Of a stretch of DNA of 64,000 bases, positions 9,362 to 19,137 are shown piece by piece (the first letter of the stretch is position 1; every line of letters starts with the position of its first letter). The position numbers were made by a program, and so were the translations under genes. Where the stretch lies: assembly GCF_000171815.1 (NCBI RefSeq), contig NZ_ABGR01000002.1:372001-436000 (forward strand), given 5' to 3'. The notes under the pieces are model-generated. The model was not told the DNA's origin and ran no database searches. It saw only the letters and a list, made by a program, of their open reading frames with translations. The stretch is from Vibrio sp. AND4 (GTDB lineage Bacteria > Pseudomonadota > Gammaproteobacteria > Enterobacterales > Vibrionaceae).

Positions 9362-10333
9362 TTATTTAGAGAGGATGTCACTTATACTTTCAGGTATATC
9401 TATAAGCCAATGGCTTCCATGCTTTTTAAGCGTTACCACTTCATTCACAGTGATCAACTGACCTAGCACCCGCTCTTTTCTTTGGACATTAATATACTTC
9501 TTTTCATCCAAATCAAATTCGTTAATGATGTGTAGTGATTCAAAGTTAAGATTATTACTACCGTTGATCTTTTGTACTATTCCTAATAAGTTATTCATAA
9601 AATCACTACTAGACATTAACGCGATGTCGACTTTAGAGGCCCTTTCACCAAAAGACATGTTTTTCAACGCTATAATATTTTCACTATTACTATCTATACC
9701 ATTGATAATTAAAGATTTTATCTTCTCAATACTACTAGGGTGATAAAATCTTGCTGATTGGTCGAATCCAACTTTACTAATAAAATCAAAGTAATTTTTA
9801 ATAAAAAGAGCAGAATCTGTCGGTAATTCAAATTCACCATCAATCTTAACTCTCACACCTTCAAGAATAGAGAACTCTGTACTATATGGAGTAAAAAGAA
9901 TTACACCGTCTTGCAGCCAGTTTTTATATACCCAAGTTGATTCGTCAAAACAGTGCTCAGAAATACTTTCTAACGGTACTCTATCTCCTATCGTTGTATT
10001 ATAAAGCCTATCTCCTTGAGTATCATTTTTGTATGTATATAATAAAATTCCGGACTGAGCATAGTTTTCATGACCATTGAGCTCACTGAACGTATTTTCA
10101 ATACAAACCCTGTTTATATGACTCAAGGATAAGGGAAGCTCAGCTTTGGCATTAGCACGCTGTTCTAAATACCCATCAGAAAAGTTATAAAAATCAAAAA
10201 CTGGTGCTTGAAATAAATTTGGCTGTTCTAAAACGGTAGGAAGCCCAGTCTCCACTGACGGAATAATAGAAAATGTCTGGCTAAATGCAGGTACTGACAA
10301 AACCAATGATGCTAGGATATTGTATTTATTCAT
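9362..10333 (-). CDS. Secreted protein of unknown function upstream of the toxin
   Basis: This encodes 323 aa with a signal peptide (MNKYNILASLVLSVPAFSQT) and a good ribosome site (AGGGAG before ATG at 10333). No family is recognised. The C-terminal about 120 residues end in alternating strands (near VNEVVTLKKHGSHWLIDI) that resemble SnoaL/NTF2-like or lipoprotein folds, but this is weak. The gene is markedly AT-rich, like the other genes of this block and unlike rlmF next to it. It lies 207 bp upstream of the toxin start with no terminator between them, so co-transcription is possible. Its exported nature and position suggest an accessory to the toxin. That is inference. Confidence 0.7.
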   Translation of the reverse strand: MNKYNILASLVLSVPAFSQTFSIIPSVETGLPTVLEQPNLFQAPVFDFYNFSDGYLEQRANAKAELPLSLSHINRVCIENTFSELNGHENYAQSGILLYTYKNDTQGDRLYNTTIGDRVPLESISEHCFDESTWVYKNWLQDGVILFTPYSTEFSILEGVRVKIDGEFELPTDSALFIKNYFDFISKVGFDQSARFYHPSSIEKIKSLIINGIDSNSENIIALKNMSFGERASKVDIALMSSSDFMNNLLGIVQKINGSNNLNFESLHIINEFDLDEKKYINVQRKERVLGQLITVNEVVTLKKHGSHWLIDIPESISDILSK

Positions 10334-10540
10334 TTAATTCTCCCTTTATAGAAGCTTGATTATCTTTTTTATCAATCTTCTTTCAAGGGATAATTAAAAA
10401 ATAATCAATTAATATATATAGTTGTGATTTTATTCAAAAATAATGACACCCTTAAAATACAGAATACCTTAGAGTTAAAAAAGAAGATAAGCATGATGAA
10501 GTTTGGATAATTTAATATTTTTCACTAATAAAATTAATTA

Positions 10541-10570
10541 TTTAAAAAAAAGCACCCATAAAGTGGTACT
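10541..10570 (-). terminator. Probable terminator after rlmF
   Basis: On the minus strand AGTACC pairs with GGTGCT (one G-U pair) around a short loop, followed by eight T residues. It lies 35 bp past the rlmF stop. The rest of the 10334-10604 spacer is AT-rich and shows no gene. Confidence 0.6.
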
Positions 10571-10604
10571 CTTTTTTAAGTTTTTGGCAGCTTTATTTGA
10601 ATAA

Positions 10605-11762
10605 TTACTTTAGTTCTATCCATGATTTTCGCTGTACTTTGTCCATATAAGACCAAGCTATAAATCGGCTGACTTTTTGTCCTTGGCTCATTTCGACCAC
10701 TCTAATCGCCTTCACTCCCAGCTTTTCTAGCTGTTTACGCATCGGGCGAACGTTGTCTTTCTTTGAGATTAACGTGGTAAACCAAAGCACTTGTGCACTG
10801 AACTCTTTACTTTCACTGGCCATTTTACGGATGAAGGCGGCTTCTCCCCCTTCGTACCATAGCTCAGCATTTTGCCCACCAAAATTAAGCTCTGGTTTGC
10901 TCGATTTTACTCGATGCTTTTTTGATTGATAAGCGTCTACCTGATGATAGGGAACTTTTGGCCACTTCTTACTCTGATTCGCTTTTAAATTATCAAGTTT
11001 ACGCTGGCTACCTGTTGCCGCCTCTTCAGCTGAAGAATGGAATGGCGGGTTACAAGTGGTGATATCGTAGCGATCACCCGGTTGGATAATCCCGAGGTAG
11101 ATATTGGCCTCACTGATCTGTTGTACCAGTTTAATCTTGCCACTTAGCGAGACGTTGCGCTCTGCAATTTCTCGTGCTGATTCAATTGATTTTGGGTCGA
11201 TATCGCTACCAGTGTATTGCCAACCGTATTGAGTAACACCTACGATTGGATAAATACAGTTTGCTCCAACACCCACATCAAGCGCTCGTACTTTATGATG
11301 AGCATATTTGCCTTTTACTTCGCCGTCCAGCAGTTCAGCAACGCGATGGACGTAATCAGCACGCCCTGGGATTGGCGGGCACAAGTAACTATCAGGAATA
11401 TTCCAGAAATCAATATCATAATAGGCTGCAAGTAATGCTTTGTTGAGCATCTTGACGGCTTTTGGATCGGAGAAGTTAATTGACTCCTCCCCTTTTGGGT
11501 TCAGAATGACAAACGGTCCAAGTTGGGGGTCTGCAGCAATCAATTTTTTGAAATCGTAGCGACCTCGATGCGCATTACGGGCATGCAATCCACTTTTACC
11601 GATTTTGATCACTTCTACATCGCTGATTTTCTTAGCGACTGTTATTTTCGCTTTCGATTTATTTTTCACACGCTTGGATTTTTCCGAAGTCACTTCTTTA
11701 TTCGTTTTGGAGGCCGACTTTTTTGCCTGAACTTGCTTCGCGTTGTGGTTATTACTCTTCAT
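10605..11762 (-). CDS. rlmF: 23S rRNA (adenine(1618)-N(6))-methyltransferase
   Basis: RlmF methylates N6 of A1618 in 23S rRNA using S-adenosylmethionine. The 385-aa protein has a Lys-rich N-terminal extension (residues 1-45), the SAM-binding motif LDVGVGANCIYP (151-162) and the amino-methyltransferase motif NPPF (218-221, in TTCNPPFHSS). Sequence around RYDFKKL, WNIPDSYLCPPIPGRADYVH and the C-terminal Lys-rich tail match the family well. Its start overlaps the end of the upstream metallopeptidase-like gene by 11 bp, so they form one transcription unit. Confidence 0.93.
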   Translation of the reverse strand: MKSNNHNAKQVQAKKSASKTNKEVTSEKSKRVKNKSKAKITVAKKISDVEVIKIGKSGLHARNAHRGRYDFKKLIAADPQLGPFVILNPKGEESINFSDPKAVKMLNKALLAAYYDIDFWNIPDSYLCPPIPGRADYVHRVAELLDGEVKGKYAHHKVRALDVGVGANCIYPIVGVTQYGWQYTGSDIDPKSIESAREIAERNVSLSGKIKLVQQISEANIYLGIIQPGDRYDITTCNPPFHSSAEEAATGSQRKLDNLKANQSKKWPKVPYHQVDAYQSKKHRVKSSKPELNFGGQNAELWYEGGEAAFIRKMASESKEFSAQVLWFTTLISKKDNVRPMRKQLEKLGVKAIRVVEMSQGQKVSRFIAWSYMDKVQRKSWIELK

Positions 11763-12264
11763 TCGCCATCGCTTTTAAATCGAGATAAATCATAAACAGA
11801 CGAGCATCAAATTCAAGTTGGTGATACTCGGGCTCCATGTAACAGCATAATTGATAAAAGGCTTTGTCGTGGTTCTTCTCACGCGTGTGCGCCAATTCAT
11901 GCACCACCAACATACGTAATAATGCCTCAGGTGCGTCTTTAAACACGTTTGCAATGCGGATCTCATTTTTTGATTTTAGCTTACCGCCATGATTACGGCT
12001 GATCACGCTATGCAGCCCAAGAGCATTATTTACCGCATGAATTTTTTTATCGAAGACCACTTTACTAATTGGTGCTGCTTTCTTCATGTAGCGGTTTTTT
12101 ATCGATATCGCATACTCGTAGAGGGCCTTTTCGCTTTTTATTTGGTGCCTTTCTGGATAACGTTGTTCGAACCATGGAACCAGTTTGCCACTGTCTACGA
12201 GTGAGCTCACTTGCTCAATAATGTTCTGTGGATACCCTTGAATGTATCGAAGTGAAGAATGCAT
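11752..12264 (-). CDS. YgjP-like metal-dependent hydrolase (DUF45/SprT-like)
   Basis: This 170-aa protein carries the zinc-peptidase motif HELAH (H122, E123, H126), preceded by LRMLVV and followed by a conserved Asp/His-rich segment, as in the YgjP/M48-like DUF45 family. There is no signal peptide, so it is probably cytoplasmic. The family is often called a metal-dependent hydrolase, and its natural substrate is not established. Its 3' end overlaps the rlmF start by 11 bp, indicating translational coupling. The 140-bp gap to the divergent glutaredoxin gene must hold both promoters. Confidence 0.85.
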   Translation of the reverse strand: MHSSLRYIQGYPQNIIEQVSSLVDSGKLVPWFEQRYPERHQIKSEKALYEYAISIKNRYMKKAAPISKVVFDKKIHAVNNALGLHSVISRNHGGKLKSKNEIRIANVFKDAPEALLRMLVVHELAHTREKNHDKAFYQLCCYMEPEYHQLEFDARLFMIYLDLKAMANEE

Positions 12265-12404
12265 GCGTATTAAAGTCCGCTATGACAAAAGAAAGGCGCT
12301 AAATATACCTGAGATGGACGAGAGTTTCATCATAGGTTTCAAGCTTTCCTTTGTCGCCAAACCTAGCTAAAATTCGCTTCCCAAAGACAATGGAGAGAAG
12401 TTGA

Positions 12405-12632
12405 ATGAAACGCGTCGTTCTTTACATCACAGACAAATGCCCACACTGCAAAGATGCTCAACGTTATCTTGATTCTAAAAATATTAACTATCGTTTGTGC
12501 AATGCAAAAATGCAGAGAGGTCGCAAAGAACTCGACGCACTGGGCGCTCGTTCTGTTCCGGTCCTGAAGATTGGTGACCAGGTAATGCTAGGATGGAATC
12601 CAAAGAACTTTGAAAAGATGTACAGCAACTAG
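12405..12632 (+). CDS. Glutaredoxin-like thiol-disulfide protein
   Basis: A 75-aa single-domain thioredoxin-fold protein with a CPHC redox site (C12, C15) and the cis-Pro loop SVPVLKIG (around residue 52), both typical of short glutaredoxins or NrdH-type proteins. The C-terminal segment (MLGWNPKNF) fits the GrxA/YruB-like group. It should catalyse thiol-disulfide exchange in the cytoplasm, and the partner is unknown. AGAGAAG precedes the ATG. It is divergent from the YgjP-like gene. Confidence 0.88.
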   Translation: MKRVVLYITDKCPHCKDAQRYLDSKNINYRLCNAKMQRGRKELDALGARSVPVLKIGDQVMLGWNPKNFEKMYSN

Positions 12633-12780
12633 GTCGCCTATCTCCCAATTTGTTTGATTATCCAGCCGCTTAGGTAGAATAGAGACATTAAGACTTGGGA
12701 TAGCGTTAAATCCCCTAAATTTTATGTCTTGGCGCTGTTCTGTTATGCTTGCGCCACGTTTCTAAAGGCAAGAAAGTCGT

Positions 12781-13362
12781 ATGTCCACGCGCACAACACA
12801 AGAATCACTAAACACTGATATCCATGCGATCAAAGAGCAAGTCAATCAATGGCTCAATGATGTCGTGATCGGGTTGAATCTTTGCCCGTTCGCCGCTAAA
12901 CCACAGCGCAATAAACAAATCAAAATCGTCGTTAGTGCAGCCTCGCAAGAGGAAGCACTACTTGAAGACATTTTGCTTCAACTGATTGAACTCAATAATA
13001 CCGAGCCAGAAGAACTGGAGACAACCTTGGTTGTGGTTCCGAACATGCTGCAAGATTTCTGGGACTACAACTTCTTCATTGATTGGGTTGAAGGCTTGAT
13101 CAAGCAGCAAGATTGGGAAGGCATTTTCCAAGTTGCCACTTTCCATCCTGATTACTGCTTTGGCGGTGCAGACCCTGAAGATCACGAAAACCTGACCAAT
13201 CGCTCTCCATACCCAGTATTTCATTTGATCCGTGAAGAGAGCATGGAAAAAGTACTTAAACACTACCCTAATCCAGAATCGATTCCAGATACCAATATCG
13301 CACGTGTCTCTGCGCTTTCAGAAGAAGAACGTAAGAAGCTCTTTCCATATTTGTTCGGTTAA
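12781..13362 (+). CDS. DUF1415 family protein
   Basis: The 193-aa protein matches the DUF1415 pattern: VIGLNLCPFAAKP near residue 35, a central LQDFWDYNFF segment and FHPDYCFGG with NLTNRSPYPVFHLIREE near residues 120-155. The conserved Cys, His and Asp residues suggest a metal or redox site, but no function is established for the family. It has no signal peptide or membrane segment. It stands alone between a glutaredoxin and an NTP-pyrophosphohydrolase-like gene. Confidence 0.85.
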   Translation: MSTRTTQESLNTDIHAIKEQVNQWLNDVVIGLNLCPFAAKPQRNKQIKIVVSAASQEEALLEDILLQLIELNNTEPEELETTLVVVPNMLQDFWDYNFFIDWVEGLIKQQDWEGIFQVATFHPDYCFGGADPEDHENLTNRSPYPVFHLIREESMEKVLKHYPNPESIPDTNIARVSALSEEERKKLFPYLFG

Positions 13363-13456
13363 AACCCAAAGCCCAAGAGGCAGATTTATAGCCAGTTATA
13401 ATCGAAAACTTGGGGATTAAAGTTCGGTTTGATATGATGCGGCTACTATCGATTCA

Positions 13457-14044
13457 ATGGACATAAAAATGCAACTGTCAAAGCTAACCCAAGAGATTTT
13501 TGATCACCTATACCGTGACATCACCGAGTTCCGTAGCACTTTCGACCTACCAGTGGCGGATGTTGCAAGCCTAGACGCACAAGCAGATACACTGCACACT
13601 TCTCTTGCGATCGAAGAACTTACTGAACTAGCGGAAGCAGATTGCAAAACCGAGCAAGCAGACGCAATCATTGACAGCGTTTACGTTCTAATGGGTCGTC
13701 TGGTACATCTTGGTGACAGCAAAGTTGAAGATAACCTAGCAATCAGTTATCTGATTGATCTTCTGCTTAACGTAGCGGTAAATCGTGGAATTGACTTCAT
13801 TCCTTGTTGGGACGAAGTACACTCGAGTAACATGAGTAAAGTGTGCCGCAACGAGAAAGAATATGCGGAAACGGAGGCATTTTATGCGGAGCAAGGCATT
13901 AAGCTCATGGCCGTTCAAAAAGGCGAATATATCATTGCGAAGTGTGGAGAAGATTTTGTCTCTGAAGGCAAAACAGTACGTAAAGGCAAGGTTCTAAAAT
14001 CGATTTACTACCGCCCTGCAGACCTTAAGCCACTAACACAATAA
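13457..14044 (+). CDS. All-alpha NTP pyrophosphohydrolase-like (PRA-PH/MazG-type) protein
   Basis: A 195-aa protein. Its first half carries the metal-binding pattern of all-alpha NTP pyrophosphatases: IEELTELAEA followed by EQADAIIDSVYV (paired acidic residues on two helices, about residues 52-76). It probably hydrolyses a nucleoside triphosphate to the monophosphate and pyrophosphate. The C-terminal part (about 150-195, Lys-rich, ending SIYYRPADLKPL) is typical of the Vibrio version. Homologues are sometimes named HAD hydrolases, but no HAD motif is present. A strong terminator follows. Confidence 0.75.
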   Translation: MDIKMQLSKLTQEIFDHLYRDITEFRSTFDLPVADVASLDAQADTLHTSLAIEELTELAEADCKTEQADAIIDSVYVLMGRLVHLGDSKVEDNLAISYLIDLLLNVAVNRGIDFIPCWDEVHSSNMSKVCRNEKEYAETEAFYAEQGIKLMAVQKGEYIIAKCGEDFVSEGKTVRKGKVLKSIYYRPADLKPLTQ

Positions 14045-14073
14045 ACTTACTCCTACACAATAGATAGAATTCA

Positions 14074-14110
14074 GCGCCCACTTTACTCGATATTGTGGGC
14101 GCCTTTTATT
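14074..14110 (+). terminator. Rho-independent terminator
   Basis: A perfect 8-bp stem GCGCCCAC/GTGGGCGC (14074-14081 with 14095-14102) is followed by CTTTTATTT, 30 bp after the preceding stop codon. Confidence 0.85.
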
Positions 14111-14223
14111 TCGCTTGCTATCAACCCATTAGAGATAAAAAAGCTTCATTGATTTAATATGCGTAAATTTTAGTTTCATCACGAACAAATCAAAGTTCAC
14201 TCAGATACATATAATTTCTAATG

Positions 14224-14991
14224 CTAATCAAAGATCAAATAAGTTTTTTCTTCCAATACAACTTTTCGAACTTGAGTTTGGAAAACCTCTGCTAAGCCCT
14301 CTTCCGTTAGTACTTCATTTGCTCGACCCGAAGAATGCAATACGCCATTTTTGAGCAACAGCACAGTATCAGCATGCCTTAACGTTCGATTTAAGTCGTG
14401 GTTTGCGACCAATACCCCGATACCTTGTGCAGCGACCGCATTAATGAGCTGGTATAGCAGTACTTCTTGGGCAATATCGAGCGGTGCTGCAGGCTCGTCC
14501 AAAATCAAAAACTGAGAGTAAGGGTTAATTGTGCGCCAAACTTGCAAACACACCCCTGCTAAACGGACACGTTGCCATTCACCGCCGGATAATGTCTGAA
14601 TACTTCGATGAAGCATGTCTTGCAATTGCACCAGCTCAGTAACGATATTGACGGCATCTTGTACTATCGCATTGCTGATATTGGCACCAGTCGGCAATGA
14701 AAGCGCCAAGTATTGAAAGACATCAACATTGAATGCGGGTCTCGATTGCTGACACAAATAACCACGGATATGCGCTTGTTCCGATAGTGGCATTGCGAGC
14801 AGATCGCTATTATCGACCAGCACTTCCCCACTTACGGCATCACGTTGAGTTAAAGTGCCAGAGATCGCGCCAAGTAATGTACTTTTTCCAGAGCCATTTG
14901 GACCCACGATATGAACAACCTGACCTGATTTGCATTCAAAAGACAACGGCAGTAACCGGCTTCCTACTGCGATTTGCTTAACGCGCATCAT
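14224..14991 (-). CDS. btuD: Vitamin B12 ABC transporter ATP-binding protein
   Basis: BtuD drives cobalamin import across the inner membrane with BtuC and the periplasmic BtuF. The 255-aa protein has Walker [10 protein letters not shown], signature LSGGEWQRV, Walker B FLILDEP and the switch His in VANHDLN. It overlaps the 3' end of btuC by 14 bp, so the two are translationally coupled. The btuF gene is not in the window. No B12 riboswitch was recognised upstream of btuC. Confidence 0.9.
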   Translation of the reverse strand: MMRVKQIAVGSRLLPLSFECKSGQVVHIVGPNGSGKSTLLGAISGTLTQRDAVSGEVLVDNSDLLAMPLSEQAHIRGYLCQQSRPAFNVDVFQYLALSLPTGANISNAIVQDAVNIVTELVQLQDMLHRSIQTLSGGEWQRVRLAGVCLQVWRTINPYSQFLILDEPAAPLDIAQEVLLYQLINAVAAQGIGVLVANHDLNRTLRHADTVLLLKNGVLHSSGRANEVLTEEGLAEVFQTQVRKVVLEEKTYLIFD

Positions 14992-15973
14992 GACTTTTCA
15001 CCAGCATCCAAATAAAGATAGGCGCGCCGATAGAAGTAGTGACGACCCCCAAAGGCAGTTCCGCGGAATTAAGCAACAAACGTGCACCAATATCAGCAAA
15101 CACCAACAGGGCTGCACCAGATATTGCCGACAGAGGCAACAGATAGCGATTTTCTGTACCGAACGCTAACCGGAGCATATGTGGTACGACTAAACCCACA
15201 AAGCTTATTATCCCACCCAGTGCGACGGCACCACCGACGAGAACAGAGATTGCCAAAATGAGTTTCCAACGTATCTGATGAACGTCAATGCCCAGTTGGG
15301 TGGCATGGACTTCCCCCAGCATCAACTTATCCAGTGTATTACCCTTGCAGCATAGCCAAATCAGCACGGGTAGCATAAACAGAGTGACGGTGTGCTGATA
15401 CCAACTTGCCCCACCAATGCTGCCCATAAGCCAGTACATTAACTGACGCAAGCTCAAGTCATCGCTAAAATAGAATGCCCAGGTCACAATCGCGCTTGAC
15501 AGAATGCCCAAAGCAACACCGACTAGCAGTAGCCTTGCTGTTGTGAGATTCATCACCCTCGCTATAACCACTAATATGATGGTAAACAGCATCGAGCCTG
15601 CAATGGCGGCAAACATGAAAATCATAGGGGAAGGAAAAACAGGCAAGACAAACAAGGCCAGCACCATTGCCAAACTCGCGCCACCTGAAATACCGAGAAC
15701 ACCAGGTTCCGCTAATATGTTGCCAAGTAAGACTTGCAGCGTTGCACCGGATACCGCCAACGCAGCGCCAATAATGGCGGCAGAAACCAAGCGTGGCAAA
15801 CGTAAATCCAACAATAATTTTTGTTCAAATGATGAAAGAGTTTGAAAAGGAGTAAGAAATACCTCTCCAACCATCAAGTGAATGGCAGAGAGCAGCAGAA
15901 AAATCACGGACATGCACAAAAGGTTGCGTTGCCAACGTTGTTCCTTATTAAGGATAAGTTGTTGAAAATCCAT
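14978..15973 (-). CDS. btuC: Vitamin B12 ABC transporter permease
   Basis: A FecCD-type permease of 331 aa with about ten hydrophobic segments and the conserved family stretch [20 protein letters not shown], plus [17 protein letters not shown] near the coupling region. The ATG at 15973 (MDFQQLIL) is preferred to an in-frame TTG at 15991. It precedes and overlaps btuD on the same strand, which identifies it as BtuC rather than a siderophore permease. The 100-bp gap to astE upstream holds its promoter, if it is not read through from astE. Confidence 0.88.
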   Translation of the reverse strand: MDFQQLILNKEQRWQRNLLCMSVIFLLLSAIHLMVGEVFLTPFQTLSSFEQKLLLDLRLPRLVSAAIIGAALAVSGATLQVLLGNILAEPGVLGISGGASLAMVLALFVLPVFPSPMIFMFAAIAGSMLFTIILVVIARVMNLTTARLLLVGVALGILSSAIVTWAFYFSDDLSLRQLMYWLMGSIGGASWYQHTVTLFMLPVLIWLCCKGNTLDKLMLGEVHATQLGIDVHQIRWKLILAISVLVGGAVALGGIISFVGLVVPHMLRLAFGTENRYLLPLSAISGAALLVFADIGARLLLNSAELPLGVVTTSIGAPIFIWMLVKSHDAR

Positions 15974-16075
15974 AGTAGCCAATAAATGCAAACAAGGCTT
16001 AACCTTACAGTCAAGCCTTAGTAAATTGCAAATGGGTTCGAACCCTTATTTCACCAAAATTCAGGAGATACAGGA

Positions 16076-17104
16076 TTAATCGTAGACTAAATCACCATCT
16101 TCATAGCGTGTTTTCACTTCACACACCATAAGAGCTGCACGTTGACCAATTGCAACGTGGCGATTTGGAAAGACAACGGCTTCGTTATCGTTCTTCGCCA
16201 TCAAAGGTTTGTCACCATCGTGACCAAACACTTCTCCGTGCACAAAAGAGGTAAAATTCTCGACATTGTCATCAAACATAAAATCGAAGTCTTCGTGTAA
16301 ACGCACGATTGTACGGCTAACCCGGTACTTGATGCATGGTTTAGACAAATGCTCCGCTTCCGCCTCTGCAATTAGGTTACGCAATGACAAATCAAATGCC
16401 GTTAGTTTGTCTAAATCATTTTCACCGATTCGAGCCACGCGGCCCAATTCCATCGTTAAGGCTTGGACACCATAGTTTTCTGCACTGAACCAACTGAATG
16501 TGCTAGTTGGCGAGTTGGACAGCAGCACCGCTTCAATATGTGCGCTGTCGAGAAAATCAATCAAAGCTTTACTACGAACAGGATGACGCGTTTTCGGACT
16601 CACAGCAAAAGTGTAATGTTTTGAGTCACGGATCGCACAGTGTAAGTCTAAGTGCCAACGTGTGTCCTTCGCCGTACCTTGATAAAAATCTCTGACTAAT
16701 TGCTTTAAGGTGTAGGCAATCGCAAGCTCTTTGGTCTGCTCGTGCTCTTTCTCATCAAACAATCTGTTGAGGTTTTCTTCTAAAAATCGCGTATGCGCCA
16801 GCGTCGATTCTGGGTGAGCGATGATGAAAAGACAGCGACACTCGACTCGCTGAAAACCAGATTCAATATCTTTAATGATTGAATCCACCAGTTCCATTGG
16901 TGCGGTTTCATCTCCGTGAACACCACAAGAGATAATAACGTTCTTGGTTGCCTGAGTGTATTCATCAGGAATTACCTCTAAAACACCACGTTGATAGAGT
17001 TTAAGTTTTACACCGTTAGACAGCACCAACTCCGCAACCGTGACATCAGTTTGAACATCTAACGTGTCGGTTAAAAACGATTGGCGAAAAAGAGACTTCG
17101 TCAT
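16076..17104 (-). CDS. astE: Succinylglutamate desuccinylase
   Basis: AstE hydrolyses N-succinylglutamate to succinate and glutamate, the last step of the arginine succinyltransferase pathway. The 342-aa protein has the M14-like zinc site: H63 and E66 in SCGVHGDETAP, and H155 in HLDLHCAIRD. The length matches the family. AAGGAG lies 6-7 bp before the ATG at 17104. The other ast genes are not in the window, as is common in Vibrio. Confidence 0.93.
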   Translation of the reverse strand: MTKSLFRQSFLTDTLDVQTDVTVAELVLSNGVKLKLYQRGVLEVIPDEYTQATKNVIISCGVHGDETAPMELVDSIIKDIESGFQRVECRCLFIIAHPESTLAHTRFLEENLNRLFDEKEHEQTKELAIAYTLKQLVRDFYQGTAKDTRWHLDLHCAIRDSKHYTFAVSPKTRHPVRSKALIDFLDSAHIEAVLLSNSPTSTFSWFSAENYGVQALTMELGRVARIGENDLDKLTAFDLSLRNLIAEAEAEHLSKPCIKYRVSRTIVRLHEDFDFMFDDNVENFTSFVHGEVFGHDGDKPLMAKNDNEAVVFPNRHVAIGQRAALMVCEVKTRYEDGDLVYD

Positions 17105-17276
17105 GCGTTACTCCTTAGATAGCACGGCGGATATGTTAATAAATTGTACAAAGAATTTTTGTTGATACGATCCCACTTATGAGTAGAAACCACCAAATTT
17201 ATTTAGATCCCATATCTTGTCGCACCAAATACTCAAATCAAGTATTGAGGCGTTTAATCAAAAATTACAGAGAGTA

Positions 17277-17302
17277 AGGGCTGTGAACTTTACCACAGCC
17301 CT
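17277..17302. terminator. Hairpin between pepF and astE
   Basis: A perfect 9-bp inverted repeat AGGGCTGTG/CACAGCCCT with an 8-nt loop lies 36 bp past the stop of the peptidase gene. The T tract on the minus strand is weak, so it may terminate inefficiently. Confidence 0.6.
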
Positions 17303-17337
17303 AAAAGAGATCATTATGATTTGATCAACTTTTGCAT

Positions 17338-19137
17338 TTATTCACCACGTTGCGCAAGTAAACGCTCAAATTCATCTACTTTGACACGAACCAGTTCCAC
17401 ACTTTGCTGCCAGAATTCTGCTTGAGTAAGATCCATAGAAAGATGCTTAGCGACAACCTCTTCAGCCATCATGTTGCCAGTATCGCGCAATAGATCAACA
17501 TAATCACCGTAAAAGCGATCCCCTTTGGCATCTCGTTGAGCGTAGATACCTTTGCTAAACAAGAAACCGAATAGATACGGATAGTTATAGAAACTCACAC
17601 TTGAGATCGAGAAGTGCAATTTGCTCGCCCAGAAATAAGGGTCAGCTTCGCTCATCACATCACCATACCAGCCTTTCCATGTTGCTGACATCAGTTCACA
17701 CAACTCATCTGCGGTCAGTTCACCCTCTTGGCGACGCTCATAGAAAGCCTTTTCGAACTCGTAACGAACTGGAATATTGATCATCAGCGCCAGCGCCGAA
17801 GAGAGCTCTTCCCACAGCATTTCGAGTTTGTCATCCACACTCTCTGCTTTTGAAATCAGATGATCACGAACGATATTTTCAGCGAAAATCGAGGCAGTTT
17901 CTGCCAACGTCATTGGGTAGTACGTTTGACAAAGCGGCAAGTCACGAATCACCCAGTTGTGAAATGCGTGACCAAGCTCATGAGCAAGCGTCATAAGATC
18001 TGAGCGACTGCCACTCCACGTCATAAACACAAGCGGTGTACGCGTCGCCGGCAGCTTAGTGCAGTATGCGCCAAGGCGTTTATTGGCATTAGGCGCTGCA
18101 TCAATCCAGCCATTTTGTACCATCATGCGGACAAACTCCGACATATCTGGGCTTACAGTCTCGAATGCTTCACATATAACGTCAATCGCTTCATCAAACG
18201 GGTAGACTTTCGCCTCACCGCTCAAAGCGGGCATTGCAGCAAGGTGATTCCATGGTTTCATCTCATCCAGACCGTGGACCTTCGCCATCAACAAACCGGC
18301 TTTTTGACCAATTTCACGGCTGTCTTTCGCTACTTTCATCATGGCATCCAACGTTTCCGCTCTGATTCGGCTGCCATGCAAGCTTGGATCAAGGAAATGG
18401 ACATCACATTTGGTGGAACGCTTTTTGTTCTCAGTCAGACGCCAACCTGATAGCGCGTTAAGGATAGAAGCAAAAGACTCTTGATGTGTTGCCATCGCCT
18501 TTTGAACACCACGCCACGCAGCTTCTTGACGTTCGAATTCAGAGCCATAGAGAAGACTTGCTGCTTGCGAGAAGCCAAGCGCTTCACTCTTGCCATCAGC
18601 ATAGTCGAGCTTTACTTTCAAAGAGCCAGTGAGGTTATTGTATAACTTACCCCACGCAGATTTCCCATCCACGCTCATTGCCGCTAATAATTTTTCTTCT
18701 TCGGTGCTTAAGCGTGTATCAGCAAGCTTACGTGAATTAAGGATAGAAAACGCCTGACCACAGATGTCTGGATTTTCATGATCCAAAACACGAGTAATGA
18801 ACTCTTCGTCAGCGTGAGTCAGTTTAAGCTCAAAGGCGCTGTAAGCTTGAGAAAGCTCGGAGAAGATGCGCGTCATACGACCAAGCAGTGCTTTCGCCTC
18901 TGTATTTGTCGCATCTACTGACGCGTAACAGTTTGCGAAGTTAGCAATAGTGCCAGCCAACCGACTTGCCGCTTCACTGGTTAAAATTGCGTTTTGCATC
19001 ACTTCAACAGAGTTGCAGTCGGCAGACTGTTTATTGAGTAGATCAATGCATTGTTCCACAAGGGCAATGTCATCTTGAATACGAAAGTCAGCAAGATCGT
19101 TATAAACGATGGATAAGTCCCAGCTAGGAGCAGTCAT
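17338..19137 (-). CDS. pepF: M3 family oligoendopeptidase (PepF type)
   Basis: A 599-aa zinc metallopeptidase with the HExxH motif in LAHELGHAFHNW (H386, E387, H390) and the downstream Glu in AETASIFAEN that supplies the third ligand. The C-terminal FYNYPYLFGFLFSKGIYA is typical of oligoendopeptidase F. There is no signal peptide, so it is cytoplasmic and probably degrades peptides of moderate length. Length and architecture are complete. Confidence 0.92.
   Translation of the reverse strand: MTAPSWDLSIVYNDLADFRIQDDIALVEQCIDLLNKQSADCNSVEVMQNAILTSEAASRLAGTIANFANCYASVDATNTEAKALLGRMTRIFSELSQAYSAFELKLTHADEEFITRVLDHENPDICGQAFSILNSRKLADTRLSTEEEKLLAAMSVDGKSAWGKLYNNLTGSLKVKLDYADGKSEALGFSQAASLLYGSEFERQEAAWRGVQKAMATHQESFASILNALSGWRLTENKKRSTKCDVHFLDPSLHGSRIRAETLDAMMKVAKDSREIGQKAGLLMAKVHGLDEMKPWNHLAAMPALSGEAKVYPFDEAIDVICEAFETVSPDMSEFVRMMVQNGWIDAAPNANKRLGAYCTKLPATRTPLVFMTWSGSRSDLMTLAHELGHAFHNWVIRDLPLCQTYYPMTLAETASIFAENIVRDHLISKAESVDDKLEMLWEELSSALALMINIPVRYEFEKAFYERRQEGELTADELCELMSATWKGWYGDVMSEADPYFWASKLHFSISSVSFYNYPYLFGFLFSKGIYAQRDAKGDRFYGDYVDLLRDTGNMMAEEVVAKHLSMDLTQAEFWQQSVELVRVKVDEFERLLAQRGE

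Noticed and set aside
15974..16075. B12 riboswitch before btuC
   Set aside because: Spacer is only about 100 bp and lacks a B12-box-like sequence.
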